Source of the DNA: JADZFO01 sp964512635
Lineage (GTDB): Bacteria > 4484-113 > JAFGCY01
Reading direction: 5' to 3'
Length of the DNA: 64,000 bases
Assembly: GCA_964512635.1 (NCBI GenBank)
Contig: CAZEJB010000016.1
Span: 15,220-79,219 of the forward strand
Positions 42,380 to 50,706 of this stretch are shown here, in pieces. How positions within the stretch are numbered: the stretch's first letter is position 1; the number at the start of each line of letters is the position of its first letter. Below the pieces are notes generated by a model. The model saw only the letters and a list, made by a program, of their open reading frames with translations. It was not told where the DNA came from and ran no database searches. A program made the position numbers and the translations under genes.

Positions 42380-45238
42380 CTACAACTGTCCGAGGCCGCC
42401 GAGGTTCGGCGATCCGAGGATGATCTTGAAGGGCAGCTTGTTGGTCTCCTGGCTGCTCTTGTAGACCCAGATGCCGTTTGGATCGTTGGACACCGCGCCG
42501 GCCGGAACATTGCAGACGATCTGCGTGTTGCTCCAGCTCGTCACCGTTGCCTGCTCAACAAAACCGCCGGAGCCGTTGTTGAAGCGCACCTTGCCATCGC
42601 CCTGGGTCGCTCCAAAGCCGTTGCCGACGATGGTCACGCTCTGGCCGATCTGGCGGCGATTGGGCGAGGCGCTGGTGATGCTGAAGGGGTCGCCGCTGAC
42701 TTCAAAGTCGTCCAGCGCAATTCCCACGCTGGGGGTCAGGCCGCCGACAAAGAGAAAGCGGATATAGACATCCTGGTTGAGGTAGCTCTGCAGGCTGACC
42801 GTACGCTGGGCGAAGTTGCTGAAGGTTGGATCGCCATCCCAGATACCCGCGTTATAGGCCGGCGGCGGGCTGTTGGGATACCAGGACAGGCTCTCAAGCT
42901 GCTTCCAGCTGGCGCCATTGTCCTGGCTGATCTGGGTCACGATAATCGCCTCACCGGTCCAGTAGCCGCGCGACGCGATCTTGTACTTGAGCTGCAGGTT
43001 GTTATAGCCCGCCAGACGGATCCGAGGGCTCATCAGATACTCGCGGTCATTACCCTGATAAATGCCCACATTCGGGTCAACTACGCTGGGGTCATTCGGC
43101 GGCGCGCCGAAGCTGGTCTGGGCGAAGGCCAGCACTTTGCCAGTTAGTCCTGACTTGATGCTGCTGGCGTTGAGGCACTGGATATCAAGGCCCATCGCAT
43201 CCTCGCGCAGGTTCCAGGCTCCCAGCAGTGTGTTGTCCGTATCGCTGGTGTAGGCGTTGAAATTGTCGGAATAGATCAGCGCCTTGCCGGTGCCTGCGGC
43301 ATTGTCCACAGTAACGATGCGGTCGATAACCGTCACGGTCTGGCCACTGTTGACTGCGATGGCCCGCAGCCGGGCGATGCCGTTGGTCGCCGTCAGTGTG
43401 TCCCAGGTGAAGCCGTCAAAGGTCGGCGCGGTGTCGATATGCTTGAGGCAGTCATTGATGTAGTACTCAACTTTGCTGGTGGCATTGCTCGCCGCATCAA
43501 CCAGCACATTGCCGCTGACTGTCGCGCCGGAGTTCGGGCTTTCCCAGCTTAGCGTCGGCGGCGTGCCGGTGGTGTTGGTCACATCCATCGTCATGCTGGG
43601 CCCGCTGTTGGCGCTGGTCGGGTCGATGACCACGCCGGTGCTCGCCCCGGCATTGTCCTTCGAGTTCGGCGAGCTGGTGTCGTCGAAGAAGTCCTTGCCG
43701 TCCGGGCCGTTGTAGCCGCTGCGCCAGGGTGACTGGCTGCTGAAGGGATCGTTGCCGTTGTCGGCAACCTCCAGCCAGACGCGCTGCGGACTGAAAGCGT
43801 TGTCGGTGTTGCGGCCGCTGGAGCGGTTCTCGTCGACGTGCCAGATCAAAAGGCCGCTGGTCGGCAGGCTGTCGTCGAAGCCGTGGGTGCTGTCACGGTA
43901 TTCGACCAGGAAGAACTCCTTGCCGATCGCGCCGTTGCGCCAGATCTTGTAGACCGTGTTATCCGCGCTGGAACTGGTGGCGCGGTTGACCGTAAAGCTG
44001 GTCGCCGCGCCAAGCGAGGCGACCTCCACCGGGTCGACAAAGCGCAGGTGCATGCGGCTCCAGGCGTCGTGGAAGGGCGGCTTGACGCCCTGGTTGGTGG
44101 TCCAGCCGCTCATGATGCACCACAGGCCGGTGCCGGGCTGTGTTCCGCCGCCGCTGCCATTGGTGTCATAGAGGTCCGGCAGGCCGAGCTCGTGGCCCAT
44201 CTCGTGGCAGAACAGATAGAAGTAGCCCTGCTCGGAGACCCACTGGCCCGAGGAGATACGCACGTTATCGGCCGTCACCAGCTGCGGCGATGAGACCCAG
44301 CGGAAATACCACAGCTGGTTGCTGCCGCCGCCGTCCGCGCCGGCATAGACCGTGATCAGGCCGTCGACATAGCCGTCGCCGTTGCTGTCATAATTGGCGA
44401 AGTTGACGTAAGGATCGATCTGGCTGATCGCGTTGGAGGTCACTTCATAGAAGGACTTGTTACCCGAGACCACCTGCGCGCGGGTGTAGGCGCTGGTGAT
44501 CCAGCCCTCGCTGTCGGCCACGCTGTTGCCGCTGGGCCCAAAGCCCTGGTCAAAGCAGTCGCCGGTCAGCTCAAGCTTGCCATAGCTGTTCTGCTTATAG
44601 AAGTATCCCACCGAGCCGTCTTCCAGCGCGCCGGGGGTGCTCAGGTCGAACCAGCGGTCTTCAGCCCAGGCGGCGTCGTGGTTAACGTCATTTGCCGCGC
44701 CCTGGTTTTTCTTATCCGTCGGCGCCTGGTCGGTGAACTTGATCAGCAGCACCAGGCACTTGGGCGCATTGTTCTCGGCCACGGTGCCAAAAGGCACAGT
44801 GGTGCTGGTCCCGCGGACACTCCCGCCCTCGGCGGTAACCACTGCATCGCGGTCAAGGTCGGTCCAGCCGAGGCCGAGAATGTCGCGCTCGTCGATGACA
44901 TCATTGCCGTCGAAGTTGACCCGCAGGTCGCCGCCGGGCTGCTGGGGACTGCTGATCTGGGTCGGCAGGCCGAAGTTATCCAGGATCAGGTCCAGCGCCT
45001 CGGCTTCCAGCAGGTTCTGGCGCGTGAGCTCTTCCATGCTCAGCAGGTTCTGGTAGACCGGCTCCCACTGCCCGCTGGTCTTGAGGCGCTGGATCTCTTC
45101 CTCATTGGGCAGCTGGTGCGCCTGCGCTGCCGGCGGAACGATTGCCAGAGCTGCGCTGAGCACGGCGATAGCGACAGCGACATAAACGCTGAACTTCGAG
45201 CCTTGCGCCTTACTCCTTGCGCCCTGGGCCTTACTCAT
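42380..45238 (-). CDS. Secreted M6-family metalloprotease with IPT/TIG domain
   Basis: A 952-residue exported peptidase. After a signal peptide (about 16-40, ending PPAAQA) and a pro-region comes the catalytic domain with zinc motif HEMGH at 345-349 in LFCHEMGHELGLPDLYD, then GLWCIMSGW, as in immune inhibitor A-type M6 proteases. A calcium-loop-like YDSNGDGYVDG is at 283-293. C-terminal parts are an Ig-like domain (PNSGATVSGNVLVD), a jelly-roll-like segment with GIALDDFEVSG, and an IPT/TIG domain (ITSASPNRRQIGQSVTIVGN). Residues 2-15 are encoded by six 7-bp repeats. Its ATG overlaps the stop of the lipoprotein gene upstream. Confidence 0.9.
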   Translation of the reverse strand: MSKAQGARSKAQGSKFSVYVAVAIAVLSAALAIVPPAAQAHQLPNEEEIQRLKTSGQWEPVYQNLLSMEELTRQNLLEAEALDLILDNFGLPTQISSPQQPGGDLRVNFDGNDVIDERDILGLGWTDLDRDAVVTAEGGSVRGTSTTVPFGTVAENNAPKCLVLLIKFTDQAPTDKKNQGAANDVNHDAAWAEDRWFDLSTPGALEDGSVGYFYKQNSYGKLELTGDCFDQGFGPSGNSVADSEGWITSAYTRAQVVSGNKSFYEVTSNAISQIDPYVNFANYDSNGDGYVDGLITVYAGADGGGSNQLWYFRWVSSPQLVTADNVRISSGQWVSEQGYFYLFCHEMGHELGLPDLYDTNGSGGGTQPGTGLWCIMSGWTTNQGVKPPFHDAWSRMHLRFVDPVEVASLGAATSFTVNRATSSSADNTVYKIWRNGAIGKEFFLVEYRDSTHGFDDSLPTSGLLIWHVDENRSSGRNTDNAFSPQRVWLEVADNGNDPFSSQSPWRSGYNGPDGKDFFDDTSSPNSKDNAGASTGVVIDPTSANSGPSMTMDVTNTTGTPPTLSWESPNSGATVSGNVLVDAASNATSKVEYYINDCLKHIDTAPTFDGFTWDTLTATNGIARLRAIAVNSGQTVTVIDRIVTVDNAAGTGKALIYSDNFNAYTSDTDNTLLGAWNLREDAMGLDIQCLNASSIKSGLTGKVLAFAQTSFGAPPNDPSVVDPNVGIYQGNDREYLMSPRIRLAGYNNLQLKYKIASRGYWTGEAIIVTQISQDNGASWKQLESLSWYPNSPPPAYNAGIWDGDPTFSNFAQRTVSLQSYLNQDVYIRFLFVGGLTPSVGIALDDFEVSGDPFSITSASPNRRQIGQSVTIVGNGFGATQGDGKVRFNNGSGGFVEQATVTSWSNTQIVCNVPAGAVSNDPNGIWVYKSSQETNKLPFKIILGSPNLGGLGQL
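45194..45235 (-). repeat. Six 7-bp repeats forming the N-terminus of the M6 protease
   Basis: On the plus strand: CTTCGAG, CCTTGCG, CCTTACT, CCTTGCG, CCCTGGG, CCTTACT. The 42 bp translate as SKAQGARSKAQGSK, directly after the start Met. The heptad period matches the larger inverted arrays elsewhere in the window. Confidence 0.65.
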
Positions 45239-45779
45239 CGCCGGCCCCCGTCAGGACCTGCATGTCGGCGCCGGAACGGTCGCGGGCGATCAGGAAGTCG
45301 GGGCTGGTGATCAGCTGCAAGCCGGGGTCGCGGCCGCTTTCCAGCACTTCAAAGCGCGCGCTGAGCAGCTCGCCATTGCCGGACGGAATCTGTTCTCCCT
45401 GGTGATAGGTAAAAGCCACCGGGACATAGGCCCCGGCCTGGGCCGCCGGGCGGTCCGCCGCCGAGAAGAAGACCGCGCGCTGGTCCACCAGGGCGCCGCG
45501 CTCGACTTCCACCGGGCGCACGGCCCGCGGGTCATAGGCCAGGCGCAGGCTCATCTGGTGCAGGGTGTCCGCGCCGCTGACCTTGAGGGTCGCGCGCAGC
45601 AGGCCGTCGCTCTGGGTGCTTGCGCTAAGCGCCAGCGAGATGCTGCGGCCCTTGCCGGGCTGCTGGCCGGCGGGAACTTCGGATTGGTTGCCGCTGGTCG
45701 TGCCTGCGCGACCGTCGCCGCCGCAGGAGGACAGCAGCGCCAGCAGCAGGGCCGCCGCGAGTGTGGTCCAAAGGCGCAT
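45231..45779 (-). CDS. Lipoprotein with a cohesin-like domain
   Basis: A 182-residue lipoprotein: MRLWTTLAAALLLALLSSCGG is a clean lipoprotein signal. The mature domain (about 45-175) has SISLALSASTQSDGLLRATL, LAYDPRAVRPVEVERG and GELLSARFEVLESG, a pattern typical of cohesin-type domains (opening strand, 'YDP' turn, 'FxA' strand). It overlaps the start of the M6 protease gene by 8 bp, so the two are co-translated and may act together at the surface. An upstream in-frame ATG (45806) would extend the N-terminus by nine residues. Confidence 0.76.
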   Translation of the reverse strand: MRLWTTLAAALLLALLSSCGGDGRAGTTSGNQSEVPAGQQPGKGRSISLALSASTQSDGLLRATLKVSGADTLHQMSLRLAYDPRAVRPVEVERGALVDQRAVFFSAADRPAAQAGAYVPVAFTYHQGEQIPSGNGELLSARFEVLESGRDPGLQLITSPDFLIARDRSGADMQVLTGAGDE

Positions 45780-45987
45780 AGTTGTGCTTGTCTCCGTCTT
45801 GAACATTCCGCCGCTGGGGCGGTCCCCTCCGAGCCGCAAAAGCCACCCGCAGCCGTACGGGCGCACCTGTATATTCTACCCGGATGGCCTGATCCTGGCT
45901 GGAATTCACTAAAGCATAACGGTCTTTTGAAGGGCCTGCAACAGACTTGCAGCTGAATTGAAGCGCTGATCGCGGCTCAGCGGACGC

Positions 45988-45993
45988 TATTAT
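45988..45993 (+). promoter_or_regulatory. -10 box (TATTAT) of mutL, leaderless type
   Basis: TATTAT, then CTGGCC (6 nt), then GTG 46000. No -35 box at normal spacing and no Shine-Dalgarno are seen. Confidence 0.5.
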
Positions 45994-45999
45994 CTGGCC

Positions 46000-48273
46000 G
46001 TGCCAGCCTTGCCCCTTCAGCCAATCGCCGCCCTGCCCGCCGATGAGGTGCAGAAGATCTGCGCCGGCGAGGTGGTCGAGCGGCCGCTGAGCGTGGTCAA
46101 GGAGCTGATCGAAAACGCGCTGGACGCCGGGGCGAGCGAGATCACTGTCGAGCTGGCCGAGGGCGGCAAGCGCCTGATCCGCGTTATCGACAACGGCTGC
46201 GGCATTGCTGCCGGCCAGCTTGAACTGGCGATCCAGCCGCACTGCACCAGCAAGATCCGCAGCCTCGAGGACCTCTACCACCTCGGCAGCCTGGGCTTCC
46301 GGGGCGAGGCCCTGGCGAGTATTGGGGCTGTCAGCAGACTGAGGATTTCAAGTTATGAGACTGTAGGGGCCGAGCATGGCCTCGGCCCGGACATCAGTCC
46401 TGAGTCCCGAGTCCTGAGTCCCGGCGAGGATGTACCTGCGCCAACTCAAAGGATCAGCGACACCGCAATTCGGCTCGACGCTTCGGACTCGGCTTTCGGG
46501 ACTCAGGACTCAGGACTCAGGACTCTTGATGCAGGACTCAGGACTGTTTTTGGGGCCTCTATAGAGGTTCATGGTGGGACCTCCCTCGGGCTCGCAACTT
46601 CGCAGCTCAAGCGCGGCACTGAGGTTGAAGTCTCCGACCTCTTCTACAACGTGCCCGCGCGGCTGAAGTTCCTGCGCTCGGCGCAGAGCGAAACCAGCCA
46701 GGTGGCCGGCCTGCTGACTGCCTATGCCCTGGCCTGGCCCGAAGTGCGTTGGCGCCTGATCAGCACAGATGCCAAAGGTGGCCCGCGGACCCTGCTGGCC
46801 TCCGACGGCGATGGCGATCTCGCCGCCGTGCTGCGCGATCTGCTCGGGCCTGAGCTGGCTGAGAGCATGGCGCCGCTGGGCTTCGAGTTCCCGCCGCTGG
46901 CCCTGGGCGGCTATGTCTCGGCGCCGCACCGCCACTGGCATAACCGCACGCGGCAGTGGTTCTTCATCAACCGCCGCCCGGTGGTTAACAAGCTGCTTTA
47001 CCGCGCGGTTGACGACGCGATGCGGGAGTTTCTCAGTCCCGGCAAGTTCCCGGCGGGTGTTTTTCTGCTGGAGTTGCCGCCCGAAGAGATCGACGTCAAT
47101 GTCCACCCGGCCAAGACCGAGGTCAACTTCGCCCAGCCCCAGGCGGTCTACAGCCTGCTGACCACCGGCATCCGCCGGGCGCTCGGCGCCGCGGCCGCCA
47201 GCCGGCAGCGCGAGCTGACCCGCGGGATGAGCGTCATCATCAGCCCGCTGGACCCGCGGGTGGCCGAAGCACGCAGCGCGGCCGGCCGGACTGGTGAAGG
47301 GACCTCAATCCACCCCCCCGGGAGTGATATGCAGCTGCTTGGCCCGCCGCTGCTGGAGGAAGAAGCCCCCCCGGGTCACCGCGCGATTCCGGTCTTTGAT
47401 CCGTCCGCCCCCCTGGCAGCGGACGGTCGAAGGTCGGATGTCGGAAGTCTGAATCGGCCCGGAGTTTACTCCGAGCAGACTCCTTCTCGAGTTGGAGGAA
47501 CTCAATCCTATTCCGACCTTCGACCTTCGACCTTCGACTCCCCAGTCTCCGACCTTCGACCTTTCAGCTTAGACGCAGCCCCGACGCATGTCGCCGGCCC
47601 GGTGCAGCAAATCGCCGACAGCTATCTGGTGCTGGCCACGCCCGCCGAGATCTACCTGATCGACCAGCACGCCGCGCACGAGCGCGTGCTATTCGAGACC
47701 TTCTGGGAGCGCCTCGACCCGGAGCGCCGCACAGATTCCCCGCAGCGCCAGCGTCTGCTGTTCCCGATGCTGATTGCCCTCAGCCCGGCCGAGGCCAGCG
47801 CGGCCGAGGAGGCCCTGCCGGCTCTGGCGCAGCTCGGCTTTGCGGCCCAGCTTGGCATCGGCAGCCAGCTGGTCATCGACGAAGTCCCGGCCCTGCTGGC
47901 CGGCCGCATTGCCGCGCCGCTGCTGCAGGCGGTGCTGTCCGAGCTGGCCGACCCCGCGCGGATGAGCGGCGAGGTGCTGGAGCTGGCGAACGCTCCCGTA
48001 GGGGCCGAGCATGACCTCGGCCCCGCCTCTGAGGCCCGAGGCCATGCTCGGCCCCTACAGACATCCTCCGCCTTCGCCGACCGGATGAAGTACCTCGCCG
48101 CCAGCCTCGCCTGCAAGGCGGCCATCAAGGCCGGCCAGTCCCTGCCCCCCGAGGAGCGCGCCAGCCTGCTGCGGCTGATCCTCAGCCGCTGGTCCAGCCT
48201 CTCCTGCCCGCACGGCCGCCCGACGGTGATCCGCCTCGGCCCCGGCGAGCTGGAGCGGATGTTTTTGCGCTAA
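46000..48273 (+). CDS. mutL: DNA mismatch repair protein MutL with repeat-encoded insertions
   Basis: MutL links mismatch recognition to strand cutting. The 757-residue product has the GHKL ATPase motifs ELIENALDAGAS, DNGCGI and GFRGEALASI in its first 110 residues, VSDLFYNVPARLKFL, and PPEEIDVNVHPAKTEV. The C-terminal domain has the endonuclease motif DQHAAHERVLFE, so it is likely a nicking MutL. Three segments are foreign to the family: about 121-182, about 475-525, and about 667-687. Each is encoded by a repeat element inserted in frame. The first lies between the ATPase motif and the DLFYN strand, a loop in other MutLs. No mutS is in the window. Confidence 0.94.
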   Translation: MPALPLQPIAALPADEVQKICAGEVVERPLSVVKELIENALDAGASEITVELAEGGKRLIRVIDNGCGIAAGQLELAIQPHCTSKIRSLEDLYHLGSLGFRGEALASIGAVSRLRISSYETVGAEHGLGPDISPESRVLSPGEDVPAPTQRISDTAIRLDASDSAFGTQDSGLRTLDAGLRTVFGASIEVHGGTSLGLATSQLKRGTEVEVSDLFYNVPARLKFLRSAQSETSQVAGLLTAYALAWPEVRWRLISTDAKGGPRTLLASDGDGDLAAVLRDLLGPELAESMAPLGFEFPPLALGGYVSAPHRHWHNRTRQWFFINRRPVVNKLLYRAVDDAMREFLSPGKFPAGVFLLELPPEEIDVNVHPAKTEVNFAQPQAVYSLLTTGIRRALGAAAASRQRELTRGMSVIISPLDPRVAEARSAAGRTGEGTSIHPPGSDMQLLGPPLLEEEAPPGHRAIPVFDPSAPLAADGRRSDVGSLNRPGVYSEQTPSRVGGTQSYSDLRPSTFDSPVSDLRPFSLDAAPTHVAGPVQQIADSYLVLATPAEIYLIDQHAAHERVLFETFWERLDPERRTDSPQRQRLLFPMLIALSPAEASAAEEALPALAQLGFAAQLGIGSQLVIDEVPALLAGRIAAPLLQAVLSELADPARMSGEVLELANAPVGAEHDLGPASEARGHARPLQTSSAFADRMKYLAASLACKAAIKAGQSLPPEERASLLRLILSRWSSLSCPHGRPTVIRLGPGELERMFLR
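46362..46546. repeat. Palindromic half-element plus inverted heptad element inside mutL
   Basis: A TGTAGGGGCCGAGCATG half-element (46362-46390) is joined to an inverted heptad element. Its left arm is AGTCCTG and AGTCCCG units (46395-46424), its centre about 70 bp, and its right arm is AGGACTC units with one spacer (46497-46546). The whole is read through in frame. Confidence 0.75.
47425..47575. repeat. Inverted heptad element in the mutL linker
   Basis: Left arm of GGTCGAA/GGTCGGA-type units (47425-47449), a centre with GAGTTGGAGGAACTC, and a right arm of CTTCGAC units (47511-47575). It lies in the flexible linker between the two MutL domains and keeps the frame open. Confidence 0.72.
47998..48058. 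repeat. Complete palindromic element in the MutL C-terminal domain
   Basis: Perfect 16-bp arms GTAGGGGCCGAGCATG (47998-48013) and CATGCTCGGCCCCTAC (48043-48058), with ACCTCGGCC/GGCCCGAGG parts between. It adds about 21 residues in frame between ELANA and TSSAFADRMKYLAAS. Confidence 0.82.
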
Positions 48274-48274
48274 G

Positions 48275-48389
48275 GCAGTCGAAAGTCGAAAGTCTGAATC
48301 GGTGGCCGCACTTTCTGTTACTAACAGCTGAAAGCAACTCCGATACGAAGAAACTCGCCAACTTCGACTTCCGACTTCCGACTTCCGAC
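48275..48389. repeat. Inverted heptad element between mutL and the Fur gene
   Basis: Left arm AGTCGAA units (from 48277), centre with AGCAACTCCGATACGAAG, right arm CTTCCGA units (to 48389) followed by TTTTTT. It starts 2 bp after the mutL stop. The arms could fold into one long stem, and the T-run means it may serve as the mutL terminator. Confidence 0.7.
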
Positions 48390-48426
48390 ATTTTTTCCAA
48401 TTGAGACAATTTTGAGACAAGCGCGG

Positions 48427-48432
48427 TATACT
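48427..48432 (+). promoter_or_regulatory. -10 box (TATACT) of the Fur-family gene
   Basis: TATACT is 8 nt before ATG 48441. TTGAGACA motifs lie 15 and 27 nt upstream of it. The leader is absent or one to two nt. Confidence 0.5.
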
Positions 48433-48440
48433 GCCTTGCC

Positions 48441-49022
48441 ATGAGTGCTACGCCTGTACTGGAACGGGTTCGCGAGCGCAGTTACAAAGCCCTGATGGAG
48501 CGCGGGCTTAAGCTGACCAAGCCGCGCAAGGCCCTGATCGAGATGCTGACCAGCCGCCCCGGCTGGCACTTCCAGGCCGAGGAGCTGCTGGACGCCCTGA
48601 ACCAGGAGCAGCCCGGCGTGGTCTCCCGGGCCACGATCTATCGCACCCTGGAACTGCTGGTGGAAGCCGGAGTGCTGACCAAGACCCGGCTCAACGAAAA
48701 CTCCTTCCGCTATGAACTGGCGGATATGCAGGGCCACCACCACCACCTGATCGACACTGCTTCGGGGCGGGTGGCCAACTTCACCGGCGACGACGAGCTG
48801 CACAGCATGCTGCGCCGGATCTGCGCCGAGCACGGCTTCAAGGAGCACTACCACGTGCTGGAGGTCTACGGCGAGTTCACCGATACCAGGCAGCCCACCG
48901 AGCCGGCGGGACGCCCGCGCACAAGGGTGCAAAGCCAGGTCTGGGCCAAGGCTGAGGCGAGCCGGCGCATCATCGCCGAGCTGGAGAAACAGGACAAAGG
49001 CAATCCCCGCGACGACGACTAG
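48441..49022 (+). CDS. Fur-family transcriptional regulator lacking the usual CxxC site
   Basis: A 193-residue metal-responsive repressor type. The winged helix is visible: GLKLTKPRKALIEMLTSRPG, then VVSRATIYRTLELLVEAGVL. The dimer domain has the metal-binding HHHHLI motif near 94-99. The structural zinc pair usually found in 'LICxxCG' is replaced by IDTASGRV, and I see no second CxxC. The C-terminal tail of about 45 charged residues is longer than usual. Which metal it senses cannot be told; it is not clearly Fur, Zur or PerR. Confidence 0.87.
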   Translation: MSATPVLERVRERSYKALMERGLKLTKPRKALIEMLTSRPGWHFQAEELLDALNQEQPGVVSRATIYRTLELLVEAGVLTKTRLNENSFRYELADMQGHHHHLIDTASGRVANFTGDDELHSMLRRICAEHGFKEHYHVLEVYGEFTDTRQPTEPAGRPRTRVQSQVWAKAEASRRIIAELEKQDKGNPRDDD

Positions 49023-49062
49023 CTTTCGCAGCCGGCACTCGGCCCGAGCTTGGTTGCCGGGG

Positions 49063-49068
49063 TATGAT
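49063..49068 (+). promoter_or_regulatory. -10 box (TATGAT), leaderless type
   Basis: TATGAT, then TGCCC (5 nt), then GTG 49074. The TTG at 49068 overlaps the box, so GTG 49074 is the preferred start. Confidence 0.45.
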
Positions 49069-49073
49069 TGCCC

Positions 49074-50678
49074 GTGCGCAAATGGTGGCGGGCAAACTGG
49101 CTGTGGCTCTGGCTGAGCCTCTGCGCCCTGTTGCTGGTCGCCGCGCCGCTCAAACGCCACCTGAGCTGCCTGGCCCTTGGCCGCCAGCTCGCCGCCCAGC
49201 TGGAGTCAGCCGCCGAGGGCAAATCCGTGCTCAACACCAGCCTGCTGGAGGCCTACCTCTGGGGCGATTATTCCAGCGGCGCAGGCGCTGTCCAGGGCCC
49301 GGCGATCTGGCTGCTGCGCCAGGGCTATGCCAACCGCGAGCTGCTGGGCGGAATCCTGCTGGCTGAAAGCCAGCGGCTTTATGAGCATATCTACACTTAT
49401 CCGCGGGTGCTGAACGCCGACCTGCGGGCCGGGCTGATCCGCCGCTGCCTCGCCAAAGAACTGCCGGCGAGTCTGGATCTGACTTATGCCGCCGGGAGGC
49501 TGGCGCTGGCCCAGGGCCAGACCGACGAAGCCGTAGCGCTGCTTGAAACTGCGCAGTCCGCCCTGCCGCGCTGGGAGCTGAGTGGCTATCCGGCAAGCAG
49601 GCTGCCCGTGCCAGATGCGCGGCATGTGCTGGGGCGCTACTGCGCCGCCCTGACACTGAGCGGGCGCGACAGCGAGGCCGGCGCGCTGCTGGCCGAGCGC
49701 ACTGCGCAGCGCTCGAGGGACAGCGACTACGCCTGGGTCTATGCGCACTGGCTGGCCGACCACGGCCGCTGGGATGAGGTGCTGCCGCTGTGCGTGCGCT
49801 TCAGGGATGTTGATCCGCGCGGCGACTGGAACTGGCTCGAACGCAACGCGCGGCTTTATCGCGGAGAGCTGCAGCTTTACCGCGGCCTGCTCAGCCTCGA
49901 ATCACTGCGGCTTGGCGAGCTGGCGGTCCAGGCCTCGGACCAGTGGAGCGCCCAGGACTATCAGGCCAGCTCCGACCGGGTGAAACAGCTCTGGCAGGGG
50001 CTCTATGACACTGTGGCTGACCCGGCTGCCAGCCGCGACCCGGACGCCCTCTGGCGCGCCTGGCTGCTCAGCGGCGAGGAGCACTACCTGCAGCGCCTGA
50101 CGATGCTTAGCAGCGAGCTTGATGCTTCGTGGACCGGCCCCGAGGCCGACTGGGAGGCACGCGAGGACTGGCAGCGCCGGCGCTTCGCCTGCGGGATGTG
50201 GCTGGCGATGGCCCGTATCCGCCAGGGCCGCTGGAGCGAAGCACAGTCCGAGCTGGGCAAGATCGGCCCCGGTATGTTCTGGGATGAGGCCGCCGACCGC
50301 GACTGGCAGGAGCAGGCCCTGATCTGCCGCATCGCGCTGGTGGAGCCGCTCGGCGCGCCCTTTGCTCTGCGGCGCGGCGTCGACAACCGCGAGGAGTGGG
50401 ATCCTAAGTTCATGCCCAGGGCGGATGCAGCAGCAGCCACCGACGCGGCTGATGATTGGATCGACACCAGCCTGATCCAGCCACCGGGCCTGTTCAGCGA
50501 ACTGCGCAGCGGCGACCGGCTGACGGCCCTGCTGCGCTCGCCGGACTTCGCCGCCGCCCTTAAGCACAGCGGGCATACGCTGGCTGATGAACTGCCGGAG
50601 GTCCTGCGGGTCACGCAGCCGGCGCTGGAGCGCTACAACGACTGGTCCAACGGCGAGCTGCCAGAGGGCTGGCGCTGA
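49074..50678 (+). CDS. Membrane-anchored TPR-like protein of unknown function
   Basis: A 534-residue protein with one N-terminal membrane segment (WLWLWLSLCALLLVAAPL) and a long helical region. Repeats of TPR type are visible, for example AAGRLALAQGQTDEAVALLE, RYCAALTLSGRDSEAGALLA, YAHWLADHGRWDEVLPLCVR and AMARIRQGRWSEAQSELGKI. Many Trp residues are present. It follows the Fur gene after 51 bp with its own likely promoter. TPR proteins serve as scaffolds; no partner is apparent. Confidence 0.74.
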   Translation: MRKWWRANWLWLWLSLCALLLVAAPLKRHLSCLALGRQLAAQLESAAEGKSVLNTSLLEAYLWGDYSSGAGAVQGPAIWLLRQGYANRELLGGILLAESQRLYEHIYTYPRVLNADLRAGLIRRCLAKELPASLDLTYAAGRLALAQGQTDEAVALLETAQSALPRWELSGYPASRLPVPDARHVLGRYCAALTLSGRDSEAGALLAERTAQRSRDSDYAWVYAHWLADHGRWDEVLPLCVRFRDVDPRGDWNWLERNARLYRGELQLYRGLLSLESLRLGELAVQASDQWSAQDYQASSDRVKQLWQGLYDTVADPAASRDPDALWRAWLLSGEEHYLQRLTMLSSELDASWTGPEADWEAREDWQRRRFACGMWLAMARIRQGRWSEAQSELGKIGPGMFWDEAADRDWQEQALICRIALVEPLGAPFALRRGVDNREEWDPKFMPRADAAAATDAADDWIDTSLIQPPGLFSELRSGDRLTALLRSPDFAAALKHSGHTLADELPEVLRVTQPALERYNDWSNGELPEGWR

Positions 50679-50706
50679 CGAACGTCAGCTTCCCTGCTTC
50701 AGGGTC

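Noticed and set aside
46395..46546. Heptad arrays as a CRISPR array
   Set aside because: Units are 7 bp without unique spacers of 30 bp or so, the arrays are inverted about a single centre, and no cas genes are present.
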